DNA of 64,000 bases. Origin: Tetrapisispora phaffii CBS 4417. Taxonomy: Eukaryota > Ascomycota > Saccharomycetes > Saccharomycetales > Saccharomycetaceae. Shown here piece by piece: positions 9,734 through 18,060 of the stretch (position 1 is the stretch's first letter; each line of letters opens with the position of its first letter). The stretch spans positions 186,001 to 250,000 of the forward strand of contig NC_016522.1 in NCBI RefSeq assembly GCF_000236905.1, in the 5' to 3' direction. The position numbers were made by a program, and so were the translations under genes. The notes beneath the pieces are model-generated. The model had not been told where the DNA came from. It did not search any database and worked only from the letters and a program-made list of their open reading frames with translations.

Positions 9734-12067
9734 TTAAGTTTTGAAATAGAATTGATTTTCTCCTCTCTCGTTATTTGAAGCACTTTCTTCACGAGTTTGA
9801 TTAGCTTCTTCTGGATTTACTATTAAATGGTCATTATCATTTTCAGTACTAATAATCTCTTCATCCGCTGAGGTTTTATCTGTGCTCTCTGTTACGTTTG
9901 TATTCTTCTCACCATTGCTAGCATCACAATCACTTGCTTCTTTTGCCTCTTTATTTTTATTTATTTCTCCTTCTTCTTCAGGAGTGACTCGTTTTTTTTC
10001 AGATTGATCTTTCTGTGAAGAGGCTGAACCGTCATCTGGTTTTAATTTTTTTCCAAGTGATTCTTGATGTTCCTCCTCTAGTTTTCTTTTCTTTTCATTT
10101 AACTTTTTCATAAACAGCCTAGCCTCTTGTAATTTTTTGACATGGGGCTCTTTTATTTCGGTATTCATTTCGTCGATAATATCCTCAATTTTCTTGTTGC
10201 TTTCTACCTTCTTAGATTTATCAAATAAACTTTTAATACCCTTGTCTTCATCAAAACTATCAAACTTAAAGACATACTTAGATCTCAACAATCTTAAAGT
10301 TTGCCATTCTTTCACAATGGTGTCATTTTCTGTTTTTGTTTCTTCCTCAAAGCCTCCCGATTCATATTTGTTTTCTAATTCATTGTAAATTTTAGTCGGA
10401 TCTACGTAATTTTCTTTTATAACATCGATACCGGTTTCAATTTTCCACACAGTATTTATATCTTTATTACCTAATTTTATGAAGCCAAATTTTTTGAAAG
10501 ACCTATCAACAACGATAGAATGGAATTGAAATGCGTTGGTTTCATCTAGTTGGAATTCCTTAAAACCATCAATTTTTGCCTTTAAATATTGTGAATCAGA
10601 ATTAATCAATAGGTTTAGTATATTCATAAATTTTGGATCTTTTTCTTCGTAAAATGCTTTAATTCTTGTTTCATATAAGTTTTTGAAAAAAGCCACTAAC
10701 GATTTTTGAATATTCGATTCCTCGTTCATGTTACTAATTCTTTTTGATGGATTGTCCTTTTGCAGACTATTGACATAAAATGATCTAACTTCAGGAGATT
10801 CTGATATTTGTAAAAATATTCCGATCACAAAACATAGTTGCAATATGAATTGTTTTCTGAAAAAATCGTTATTTTTTTTAATCATCTGGTAGTATAAAAA
10901 ATTTGTATCTAGTTTCGAAAGCTCCAAAAATGATGGTGATATCATTAATTTTGAAGAACTAAATTGATTCATAAAATTTTTCCATTCCTTCAATCTAATT
11001 TTAGTGCCATGAGTTTGAAGCTTCAAATAACTTGGGGTTTTCATACCATTACTATTCTTAATGTCAAAGTTAGATGGATAATTTTTATTACTTTGAAAGT
11101 TCATTAAGAATAATTTTTTTGTTTCTTTCTGTTTGTAATTATAAAAAAGATCTTCTACTCTCAAGAGATCATTTAACAATGGCATTAAGTAATTATTGAG
11201 CGAGCCTTTTGTTTCCAATAAATTGAAGTAAAGATTTATCGGGTTGTCAAATATTTTGTTTTTAACTAAATGGTAGTCTTGTGCAAACTTATCCTTTGGA
11301 GCCAACTTGCTTCCATTATTGTTAAATGCTACATCACGTCGACTATTCACATTTTCATAGTATAAAGAACCAGATCTATTAAAGTTTGATTCTTCGTTAA
11401 TTGGTAATAATTCAGATAAAAATTTGTCAAATTTAAATTTCATGATATAACTTTGTGCATTGTATATTTTATTGTTGTCATTTAATATACTGTTAAGTTT
11501 AGTATTCCATTTACGCAAACTAGTCGATAATGGTAATCTGTAACTGATCAAATTTGTATTTGATCCGAATTCATTCTCGTTAATTAAATTATTACCAATT
11601 TTAAACCAAGTGATACGTGATTCAACATATGGCCAAAATTCTGATACTTGGTAGGGCCAATTTAATAAATCCAAGATTTTTGAGAATAAATTGAAATATG
11701 ATGTTGCCCAAGTCTTAGGATCACTCCATGATTCTTTCGCCAGGAATCTATAGTCTAGTAAAACCATCAATATACCAATAGTTTCTGTTTCATTTTCTCT
11801 TTTGTCGTCAGATTCATCGTCATCAGTAATTAGATCAGTAATTGCTAAACTTAAACAGTAATCAATATATTGGTCTTTATTCTCAACACCATAAAACTGG
11901 AACTCATCAGGAAATTTCCAATCGATACTTAATAGTTTTTTATCAAAATCTTCAACTCTCAAAGGACCACAGAACACTGTATCTTTCTTGGATTCCAGTA
12001 TTCTCCTAAACGACTCTATCAAGTATTTGGAGTTATTCTGAATAATTTTATCTATCGAAGAAAACAT
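9734..12067 (-). CDS. HPR1: Hpr1, THO complex subunit
   Basis: This 777-residue, mostly helical protein matches Hpr1/THOC1 (S. cerevisiae about 752 aa). The N-terminal region has conserved aromatic stretches such as LDYRFLAKESWSDP and LNWPYQVSEFWPY, and a central region reads RSFYVNSLQKDNPS. The last ~150 residues are low-complexity and charged, rich in Lys, Glu, Ser and Asn. The THO complex (Tho2-Hpr1-Mft1-Thp2) couples transcription elongation to mRNP assembly and export in the nucleus; the charged Hpr1 C-terminus is where export adaptors are known to contact it. No catalytic motif is expected or seen. In S. cerevisiae HPR1 (YDR138W) neighbours RUB1; here three chromosome XII-type genes lie between them. 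Confidence 0.9.
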   Translation of the reverse strand: MFSSIDKIIQNNSKYLIESFRRILESKKDTVFCGPLRVEDFDKKLLSIDWKFPDEFQFYGVENKDQYIDYCLSLAITDLITDDDESDDKRENETETIGILMVLLDYRFLAKESWSDPKTWATSYFNLFSKILDLLNWPYQVSEFWPYVESRITWFKIGNNLINENEFGSNTNLISYRLPLSTSLRKWNTKLNSILNDNNKIYNAQSYIMKFKFDKFLSELLPINEESNFNRSGSLYYENVNSRRDVAFNNNGSKLAPKDKFAQDYHLVKNKIFDNPINLYFNLLETKGSLNNYLMPLLNDLLRVEDLFYNYKQKETKKLFLMNFQSNKNYPSNFDIKNSNGMKTPSYLKLQTHGTKIRLKEWKNFMNQFSSSKLMISPSFLELSKLDTNFLYYQMIKKNNDFFRKQFILQLCFVIGIFLQISESPEVRSFYVNSLQKDNPSKRISNMNEESNIQKSLVAFFKNLYETRIKAFYEEKDPKFMNILNLLINSDSQYLKAKIDGFKEFQLDETNAFQFHSIVVDRSFKKFGFIKLGNKDINTVWKIETGIDVIKENYVDPTKIYNELENKYESGGFEEETKTENDTIVKEWQTLRLLRSKYVFKFDSFDEDKGIKSLFDKSKKVESNKKIEDIIDEMNTEIKEPHVKKLQEARLFMKKLNEKKRKLEEEHQESLGKKLKPDDGSASSQKDQSEKKRVTPEEEGEINKNKEAKEASDCDASNGEKNTNVTESTDKTSADEEIISTENDNDHLIVNPEEANQTREESASNNERGENQFYFKT

Positions 12068-12326
12068 CTATGAAACAATCAATGTATAATGTGCAAGGTC
12101 TTTCTCGTGACTGCACTTTTCAGTGAAAAGAAACGAGCAAAAAAGGATATTAAAAAAATGCAACTCTATCAGATACCAGACTATTCGACTCAATTGACTC
12201 AATTACATAGCTTATAATTTATTGTTAAGATAATTGCCACTTCACTTTTAAATGAATATCAATTATCTCTTTTACATAAATAACGAATATGATGAAATAT
12301 GTTTAAAGGCTGAAAAATTATTATGC

Positions 12327-12334
12327 GCACGTGC
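12327..12334. promoter_or_regulatory. E-box palindrome GCACGTGC
   Basis: A perfect CACGTG core (12328-12333) with symmetric G/C flanks is the binding sequence of bHLH factors such as Cbf1, Pho4 or Tye7. It lies 260 bp upstream of HPR1. It is a sequence match only; the flanks do not fit a centromere CDEI (RTCACRTG). Confidence 0.4.
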
Positions 12335-12915
12335 AAAACGACATATAGTTAAGAGTCAATGGAATCTAGAGACATGAGTTGACAGACATTGAATCGTTGG
12401 ATCCTGTTACTCTGAACCTGTCATTGAATATATACTGCAAACGACAATAATAATTCCTCGTTTGTATGGTCTGTAAATGATCCCACCTATCTTCGGAATA
12501 TTGTTATCCATTAGTTGCGGACACTAGTTGTTAAAAAGAATAAAAATTATAATCTCCAAACCAAACATTAAATTATGTTCACCGATGTTGTCGCAGTTAA
12601 GGGATCTAGTAAATGCAAGTGTAATTCATTTCTTCTGATAAGCAAGTATATACATACATAGTTATGTGTCGACGAATGTGTTCCTGTACCAGTGTCACTA
12701 ATTCAAAATTGTCGTCATTTCGCACTACGACTTTTGTCGAGGTAGTTGGCAGGTATGATTGACGAAACTCGTATTACTATAATAAATGTAATAATCATAC
12801 CTTTAATTGAATAAACAACACTGTTTCAACTAACACCTTGACCATCCAGCGCTGATTCAATTGTATCAGAAACCTTTCGAACTTCCAGCATGTACATAGT
12901 AGAAAAATAGTAGTT

Positions 12916-12922
12916 CGGGTAA
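12916..12922 (+). promoter_or_regulatory. Reb1-type site CGGGTAA upstream of AVL9
   Basis: An exact CGGGTAA lies 261 bp upstream of the AVL9 start, a typical distance for the nucleosome-displacing general regulatory factor Reb1. Motif match only. Confidence 0.45.
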
Positions 12923-13182
12923 TTTATTCTTTCGATTTTTCTTTAAATTCGATAAAACATCAGAACTCACTATAAGTGAATAAGTGTATCTTGGATATAG
13001 AGGCTATGTTGATATTCTTGTCTTTTTAAGATGCGAGGAATGGTTTGATATCTATTGTGCTAATTACAACTGTTCTGCGTGCCATAGTACATGATTATCC
13101 TGTAGCATAAAGTGTCATAAGGTTTTTATTCTGTTCAATTTTTGTCAATTTTTTATACAATATTATAGGTACCATATAAGTC

Positions 13183-15468
13183 ATGTCAAATAATGGTAAC
13201 TCTATAATTGGGGTCTGTGTTGTTGATTTCCATCATACCAGAGGTCCAGAGGTAGAATACTGGTGTGGACTAGAGGATAAGGTGGATTCTAAACTATTGT
13301 GGCCTAATTTACCTTTCCAAGCCCTGCCTGATGGGTCTCATTCATTTCAAGAGACTTTCACTTATTTCACATTGCTATTTAATACAAAGACAAATTCTAG
13401 TCCCGAAAGTGCCGTTGCATTAGGATCTGAAGAATCTTCTTCAAAGGAATGTACTACTTTGTTTGCTATCTCATGTTCGCAACAACTGAAGAGCAATGAA
13501 TTGATCAACAAAGATGAAGATGTCGTAAGATCTACCGTTCAGAAAGCGATTGTTGTTATTTCATATCAACCAATTTATGGGCAAATTAAGGACAAGTTGA
13601 GTATTGTCACAAATGTATTCTTTTCGCAGAAAAACTTTCACGATAGAAAGATTATTGATTCATTATTAGATAATTTGAAATTGCTCTTTGATTATAACAA
13701 CAACAATGACAGCAACAAACAGGAAATCAAAACTTCATCAAACGGTACTATTCTAAACAAGAAAGAGACTTCACTGTATGTGGGCTTGAATCTAAGAAAA
13801 ATAATATTAGATTTTAAATCAAATATTTTACTCATTTTAAAAGCCATTTTATTAGAGAAAAAAATAATCTTTTATGGTAATAACGTTGAAAATCTATGTA
13901 ATTTACAATTTGGGTTGATTTCTTTAATTCCAAATTTAATTTCACACTTACAGAATTCAGGAAGTCCATTATTATATGATGATAATAAAGATATAGCGAT
14001 CGTCGATTCTTTCAAATCGAGTGATAGAGATTCAGTATTAAAATTTTTAGGGTTCCCATTGAATGTTTTTGAAAAAGGTGGTTTATTTTCACCATATACC
14101 CCATTACAACAATTGAATGACATTACAGATCCAAGAACTAACTTCTTTGTTATAGGTACCTCAAATTCCTTGTTGTCAGAAAGAAAAAGTGAATTGTGCC
14201 AAATTTATGTCGACACAAATGATAATTCTATCACGATGGTTGATAAATCATTACAGTCACTTTTACAACTAAGTAATAATGATAAAAGATGGATGGAACA
14301 TCTAACAAGTGTGGTTACAGAAACAAAAAATGAAAATGATGAAGAAGCTACTAAAAATTTACAGTTTCAAGGTAGCGAAGATTTTATAAGATGGCAATTT
14401 GAAGAGTATTTGATTGGATTATTATCAAGTGTTAAACTATCTGAATTCATAAAATTAAATAAGAACAACGAAAGACAACTATCATCGTTAAATTCAGAAC
14501 TTATTAGCTCCAATCCAATCAGTTTATTTAACATTAGTTGGGTTAACGAATGGAAAAAGACACAAAATTATGAAATCTTTTTTAGTTCAACTGATGACAG
14601 AATATTTGATTTATTCCAACCAAAACACATTTACAATGGCCCAGACCCATTTAAAGCATTTCAACAAAAATTATCAGCAACATTCCAAAATTTGAAAAAG
14701 CATAATAATAGTAGTTCGAGTCTCCTAGAATCGAAATATAGTAAAACTGAACCCAATAATGAAATCACCAATGTCTCTGAGAAAGAAAATGACAAAAAAA
14801 GTGATTCCTTATCAAGAGTTTCTTCAAAATCCACTCAAGACAGTAACAAACCCTTTAAAGATCTACCAAACAGATGGGCTGCATTCAAAGAATTATTTAA
14901 TAAAAAGAAACAAAGCGATAATAGTTCCGACGAATGTGGTGGTTCACAAGAAGACGCAGACGACCAATCTAGCAGTTCGAGTTCATCATCCAGTTCAACA
15001 ATGAGCTCCAGCGAATCATCTGACACAGGAAATGATAGTAACATAGTACCTATTGGATTAGGTATACGAAACGAAAACGAAGAGGAAATAAAACCAGAGG
15101 ACATCAGAGAATCTATGAATAAATTAAAGTTAGAAAATGATAAACATGCTATATATTCAACAGAAGCATCTGATGTCAACAGTGAGAACGAAGAGGACAA
15201 TGAGGACGACAAACAGATCGAAGTAGAGGACAATGAAGACGAAGAAGAAAACAACGATAATGAAGTGGATGTAAAATCGTCTAATGAAAAAACTGATATC
15301 TCAAAAGAAAATATTGAAGATGAAGATTCATTAGAAGCTGCAACCGAATCGCATGACAAAGAGATTAAATTAAACAGAGAACCCTCGAAATTAATAAACT
15401 CAGATGCTGAGAATCAAAGTGACATACTTATCATGACAGATGATGAATTAAAAGATGAGGAACATTAG
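13183..15468 (+). CDS. AVL9: Avl9, late secretory pathway DENN-like protein
   Basis: This 761-residue protein (S. cerevisiae Avl9 about 764) begins with the conserved block IIGVCVVDFHHTRGPEVEYW, the start of the Avl9/DENN-type fold. The folded part runs to about residue 500, including LRKIILDFKSNILLILKAIL and an EDFIRWQFEEYLIGLL segment. The remaining ~250 residues are a low-complexity tail: a Ser run (SSSSSSSSSS region, bases about 14970-15010), then long Glu/Asp/Asn-rich stretches. Avl9 acts in exocytic cargo export from the Golgi. It is preceded by a divergent HPR1 and followed by a tRNA gene on the opposite strand. No enzymatic motif is seen. Confidence 0.93.
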   Translation: MSNNGNSIIGVCVVDFHHTRGPEVEYWCGLEDKVDSKLLWPNLPFQALPDGSHSFQETFTYFTLLFNTKTNSSPESAVALGSEESSSKECTTLFAISCSQQLKSNELINKDEDVVRSTVQKAIVVISYQPIYGQIKDKLSIVTNVFFSQKNFHDRKIIDSLLDNLKLLFDYNNNNDSNKQEIKTSSNGTILNKKETSLYVGLNLRKIILDFKSNILLILKAILLEKKIIFYGNNVENLCNLQFGLISLIPNLISHLQNSGSPLLYDDNKDIAIVDSFKSSDRDSVLKFLGFPLNVFEKGGLFSPYTPLQQLNDITDPRTNFFVIGTSNSLLSERKSELCQIYVDTNDNSITMVDKSLQSLLQLSNNDKRWMEHLTSVVTETKNENDEEATKNLQFQGSEDFIRWQFEEYLIGLLSSVKLSEFIKLNKNNERQLSSLNSELISSNPISLFNISWVNEWKKTQNYEIFFSSTDDRIFDLFQPKHIYNGPDPFKAFQQKLSATFQNLKKHNNSSSSLLESKYSKTEPNNEITNVSEKENDKKSDSLSRVSSKSTQDSNKPFKDLPNRWAAFKELFNKKKQSDNSSDECGGSQEDADDQSSSSSSSSSSTMSSSESSDTGNDSNIVPIGLGIRNENEEEIKPEDIRESMNKLKLENDKHAIYSTEASDVNSENEEDNEDDKQIEVEDNEDEEENNDNEVDVKSSNEKTDISKENIEDEDSLEAATESHDKEIKLNREPSKLINSDAENQSDILIMTDDELKDEEH

Positions 15469-15583
15469 TTTAATTTATATATATATAAGAAGTACCATAT
15501 AGTACGTCAGGTAATCTAATACAAGTTTATAAACCCGGAAGGAGTATTTTACAAAGTACTTGTAATATATTGTAAAAAATAGC

Positions 15584-15589
15584 AAAAAA
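15584..15589 (-). terminator. RNA polymerase III terminator of tRNA-Arg
   Basis: Six consecutive T on the minus strand begin 4 nt after the mature tRNA 3' end (15593), which is a sufficient oligo-T terminator for RNA polymerase III. A second T6 run lies a few bases further on. Confidence 0.85.
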
Positions 15590-15592
15590 GTT

Positions 15593-15665
15593 CTTCCCCG
15601 CCAGGACTCGAACCTGGAATCTTCTGGTTCGTAGCCAGACGCCGTGACCATTGGGCCACGAGGAA
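15593..15665 (-). tRNA. tRNA-Arg (anticodon ACG)
   Basis: A 73-nt intronless cloverleaf reads on the minus strand. The acceptor stem is TTCCTCG paired with CGGGGAA (one G-T pair), with discriminator G. The anticodon stem is TCTGG/CCAGA with a seven-base loop CTACGAA, giving anticodon ACG (complement of 15630-15632), which reads CGU and, after A-to-I editing, CGC/CGA. The internal B box GGTTCGAGTCC is at 15604-15614 (complement). The sequence closely matches the yeast tR(ACG) family. CCA is not encoded, as expected. Confidence 0.97.
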
Positions 15666-15750
15666 CAAGAACATTGAGCACTTAGTAAAAGCATTCGATT
15701 GCAACAAATTAAAAGGATAACATCAATTATTTAATAATTATATTGCAACC

Positions 15751-16179
15751 TGTTGGAAATGAGACTGGTCGTATAAGTGACTATACGATACCAGATATTA
15801 CCTCTTTAGGAGATTATTGTTGCAAACCTGAAACAATAGTGCCTGCAAGAATGTAATATTAGAATCTCTAATGCATAAATAGTACTGTAGGACCATAAAT
15901 CTGCCATACGTGTTCAACTCGACGACGTCGTCTCGAGTGGACAGAACGGTGGATTGAAATATGATGTATATATACACCCCGGTAATGAATAGTTAAACAA
16001 TTCATTGATCCAGGTCCAAGAGACCAGAGAGATTAATCTGATTATATAGTATATAATCTAACAACTATTAATATATTAAAGTAATGAATTCATCTATTGA
16101 GCAGATGTGTAGCTTAATATATGAAACAGACCGACATATAAGGAACAGAATGTGACGATACTTAAGTCTCTGCTCAACA
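15751..16179 (+). mobile_element. Ty1/copia-like long terminal repeat (solo or residual)
   Basis: A 429-bp element starts TGTTGGAAAT and ends GCTCAACA, giving the TG...CA ends and 5-bp inverted termini (TGTTG/CAACA) of Ty1/Ty2/Ty4-type LTRs. It lies 86 bp upstream of the 5' end of tRNA-Arg, the classic target zone of tRNA-directed Ty integration. A TATA-like TATATATACA sits around 15967-15976, and there are internal palindromes at 15921-15932 (GACGACGTCGTC) and 16040-16058. The flanking five bases (CAACC left, GTGTA right) do not form a target-site duplication, and no initiator-Met primer-binding site follows directly, so this is either an old solo LTR or the remnant of a broken element. Confidence 0.62.
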
Positions 16180-17281
16180 GTGTATAATAGCATTCTAATA
16201 GTATTTGATGTTTGTAGTTTATGTAATAAGAGTACTAATCAGATTAAATATAATAATCCTTACCTACATATTATGAACACTAAGGGACAACTTAACCATC
16301 TAGTCAACGTCAACACCATTGAATCTGTTGCTGGTTCCACACTTGTTTCTCCACAAATATTAACGAAGAGAATAGCACCATCATGGATGCTGAGGTTACG
16401 AATAAGCACTTGAACTCTTTAAAGTTTCGACCACCATCATTACAATAGGTGCTGGAGTTCTTAACAGAACGGAGAACAATCACACTCGTTCCTCCAACTG
16501 CAACTGATCACATAGATATAGATACCAACGTCCATCTTGATGTTGGCGTTATAACTCACCACTTGAATTCCTTATCACATTTATGCAACTGTTGATAGAT
16601 CATTACATTACTAAATGCGACAGACAGTGCCGAGTTAAGACTTCTGGTCTTTAGAATGCAAACAAATATATACAAATCTGGTTTCTTCCATAAATCGCAT
16701 TCACAAGAACCTTTACATTTACCCATGCAATTGGAAGCAGGTTAGAAATAGGGACACTGTATAGCCGACTACCTAGCACAACAAGAATCTTGCAATAGAA
16801 AGAAGAAATGGCCAAGAAGATTGCTGCATTAGTGTTTATAAACCAGTTTATGTTGCCGACTAGAAGCAGCTTACCAAGGTCTAATCAGTTGACACAACCC
16901 AAAAGGCACAATTTACTAACACGCCATAACTAATACGAAACCGTATATCAACTCTCACCAAATTTATTTATCTGCCACTAATAAACAACCCTTTGGTTAT
17001 GTTAACAAGAAAGTTCTTGTCAAGAAGGTGAAACTTGCTACGAACGAACTTGGGGTCGGTTAATTCATGACACCGTTTACCAAGCTCTAAACTGTAATTC
17101 TCCGTTCCGTCAAAGTGCTTACTAATATCGAGCAATGCACACATGCAGACATATATATATATATATAGATATATATATATAAGTGTTCAAGCCATTAAGT
17201 AGTTATGTCTTAAAGTTACTCGCAAGTTTCAATATTTTTACTATTCAGATTCAATTGAACAGAAGAAATATACAATAAAGG
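16180..17281. other. Unexplained coding-like relic and YCII-gene promoter
   Basis: About 1.1 kb between the LTR and the next gene has no intact gene. Bases ~16250-17140 look less AT-rich than other intergenic DNA here, and open stretches of 50-80 codons in different frames are broken by stops on both strands (for example from the ATG at 16274). This suggests a decayed ORF, possibly internal Ty sequence given the adjoining LTR, but I cannot match any gag, integrase or reverse-transcriptase motif. An isolated TACTAAC at 16913-16919 has no convincing partner 5' splice site. The last ~130 bp before 17282 are AT-rich promoter-like sequence. Confidence 0.35.
17151..17181. repeat. AT dinucleotide microsatellite
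   Basis: A 31-bp (AT)n tract is interrupted by a single G, 100 bp upstream of the YCII-domain gene. It may act as a nucleosome-poor promoter element; otherwise it is simple sequence. Confidence 0.9.
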
Positions 17282-17581
17282 ATGTCTGAATACGTTGTAG
17301 TTATTAAAGATCACGCAGGTGCTGAAAAGTTGAGAGAACAACATGGTCCAGAACATTTTGGCAATATCCCACCTTTAGTGGATGCAGGTATAGTCGTCTG
17401 TGGTGGCGCCATGTTCAATGAAGAAGGTTCACCTGTCGGTTCGCATATCCAAATTGTTGCAGACTCAAGAGAACAAGTATTGGAAATGTTAAAGAAAGAC
17501 GTCTTCGCAAGGGAAAACGTGTGGGATTTAGAATCTGCAATCATTTATAAATTTGATTGTGCTGTTCGTAAGCCTATGTAA
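17282..17581 (+). CDS. Small YCII-domain protein
   Basis: This 99-residue protein spans a single YCII/YciI-type alpha-beta domain (dimeric alpha+beta barrel, ferredoxin-like). Family features are a REQHGPEHFGN segment with the conserved His (His25), a central DAGIVVCGGAMFNEEGSPVGSH turn, the AxSxEQ helix and the Asp (Asp73 in KKDVF, where the family often has DP[FY]), and a closing hydrophobic strand AIIYKFD. His25 and Asp73 are the likely catalytic or ligand-binding pair by family analogy; substrates are generally unknown. The gene is complete, with an ATG following an A-rich leader. I do not recall an S. cerevisiae homologue, and no gene is expected here from the neighbouring gene order. 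Function in this yeast is unknown. Confidence 0.8.
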   Translation: MSEYVVVIKDHAGAEKLREQHGPEHFGNIPPLVDAGIVVCGGAMFNEEGSPVGSHIQIVADSREQVLEMLKKDVFARENVWDLESAIIYKFDCAVRKPM

Positions 17582-18060
17582 TTAATTATCATAGATAAAA
17601 TCACTCCACATATGTCTAATTTACAAAGTATAGTTTTAATAAATGATATTCACTAACTCAATCAAGAAGCCTTGCTCACTATAAACTATGTCCTTATGTA
17701 CTTTCTAGATTTTGAGGGTTAGCGTATTAATTTTTTCAAAGCCATTAGTAATAAATATTTTTAAGCTACTTGCTGTAACATTGTAGTTAAAAAATAATTT
17801 TTAGGTATATATATATACATTTTTTAACATATAACTATATCACATTGAATGTTTGTTTCATTGCAGAAACTACAACGACAGAATTCTGAATAACCTTAAT
17901 CGAATTGAATATATAAATATAGATTACATTAGTTTTACCCAAGTGGTTATTAATTGGATAAATTGTTCATTTTAATATAATATAGACGGTATATTTTAAT
18001 TAGTGGACTAATATTATAATTTAAAGGAGGTTTATTATTCATATTATAAGTTTGTTGACG
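17582..18060. other. Intergenic: YCF1 promoter
   Basis: This 479-bp AT-rich gap lies between two plus-strand genes. It contains one Yap1-type site (17745-17751) and a short alternating TA tract near 17806-17820. No ORF or RNA gene is visible. Confidence 0.5.
17745..17751 (+). promoter_or_regulatory. Possible Yap1 site TTAGTAA upstream of YCF1
   Basis: TTAGTAA (TTASTAA family) occurs 310 bp upstream of the YCF1 start. YCF1 is a known Yap1 target in S. cerevisiae under cadmium and oxidative stress. The motif is AT-rich and occurs by chance in such DNA, so this is only a consistent candidate. Confidence 0.35.

Larger units (their letters stand above)
12068..13182. promoter_or_regulatory. Long divergent HPR1/AVL9 intergenic region
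   Basis: This 1115-bp gap between divergent genes is unusually long for this window. Recognisable sites are a TGACTCA (12195-12201), a GCACGTGC E-box palindrome (12327-12334) and a Reb1-type CGGGTAA (12916-12922). I find no open reading frame of note and no tRNA boxes. It may hold decayed sequence of a gene lost after genome duplication, but nothing recognisable remains. Confidence 0.5.

Noticed and set aside
15475..15681. A 68-codon minus-strand ORF across the tRNA-Arg gene
   Set aside because: It reads through the tRNA and its terminator; the tRNA explains the sequence.
16913..16919. Isolated TACTAAC suggesting another intron
   Set aside because: No GTATGT-type donor and no exons with recognisable protein on either side.
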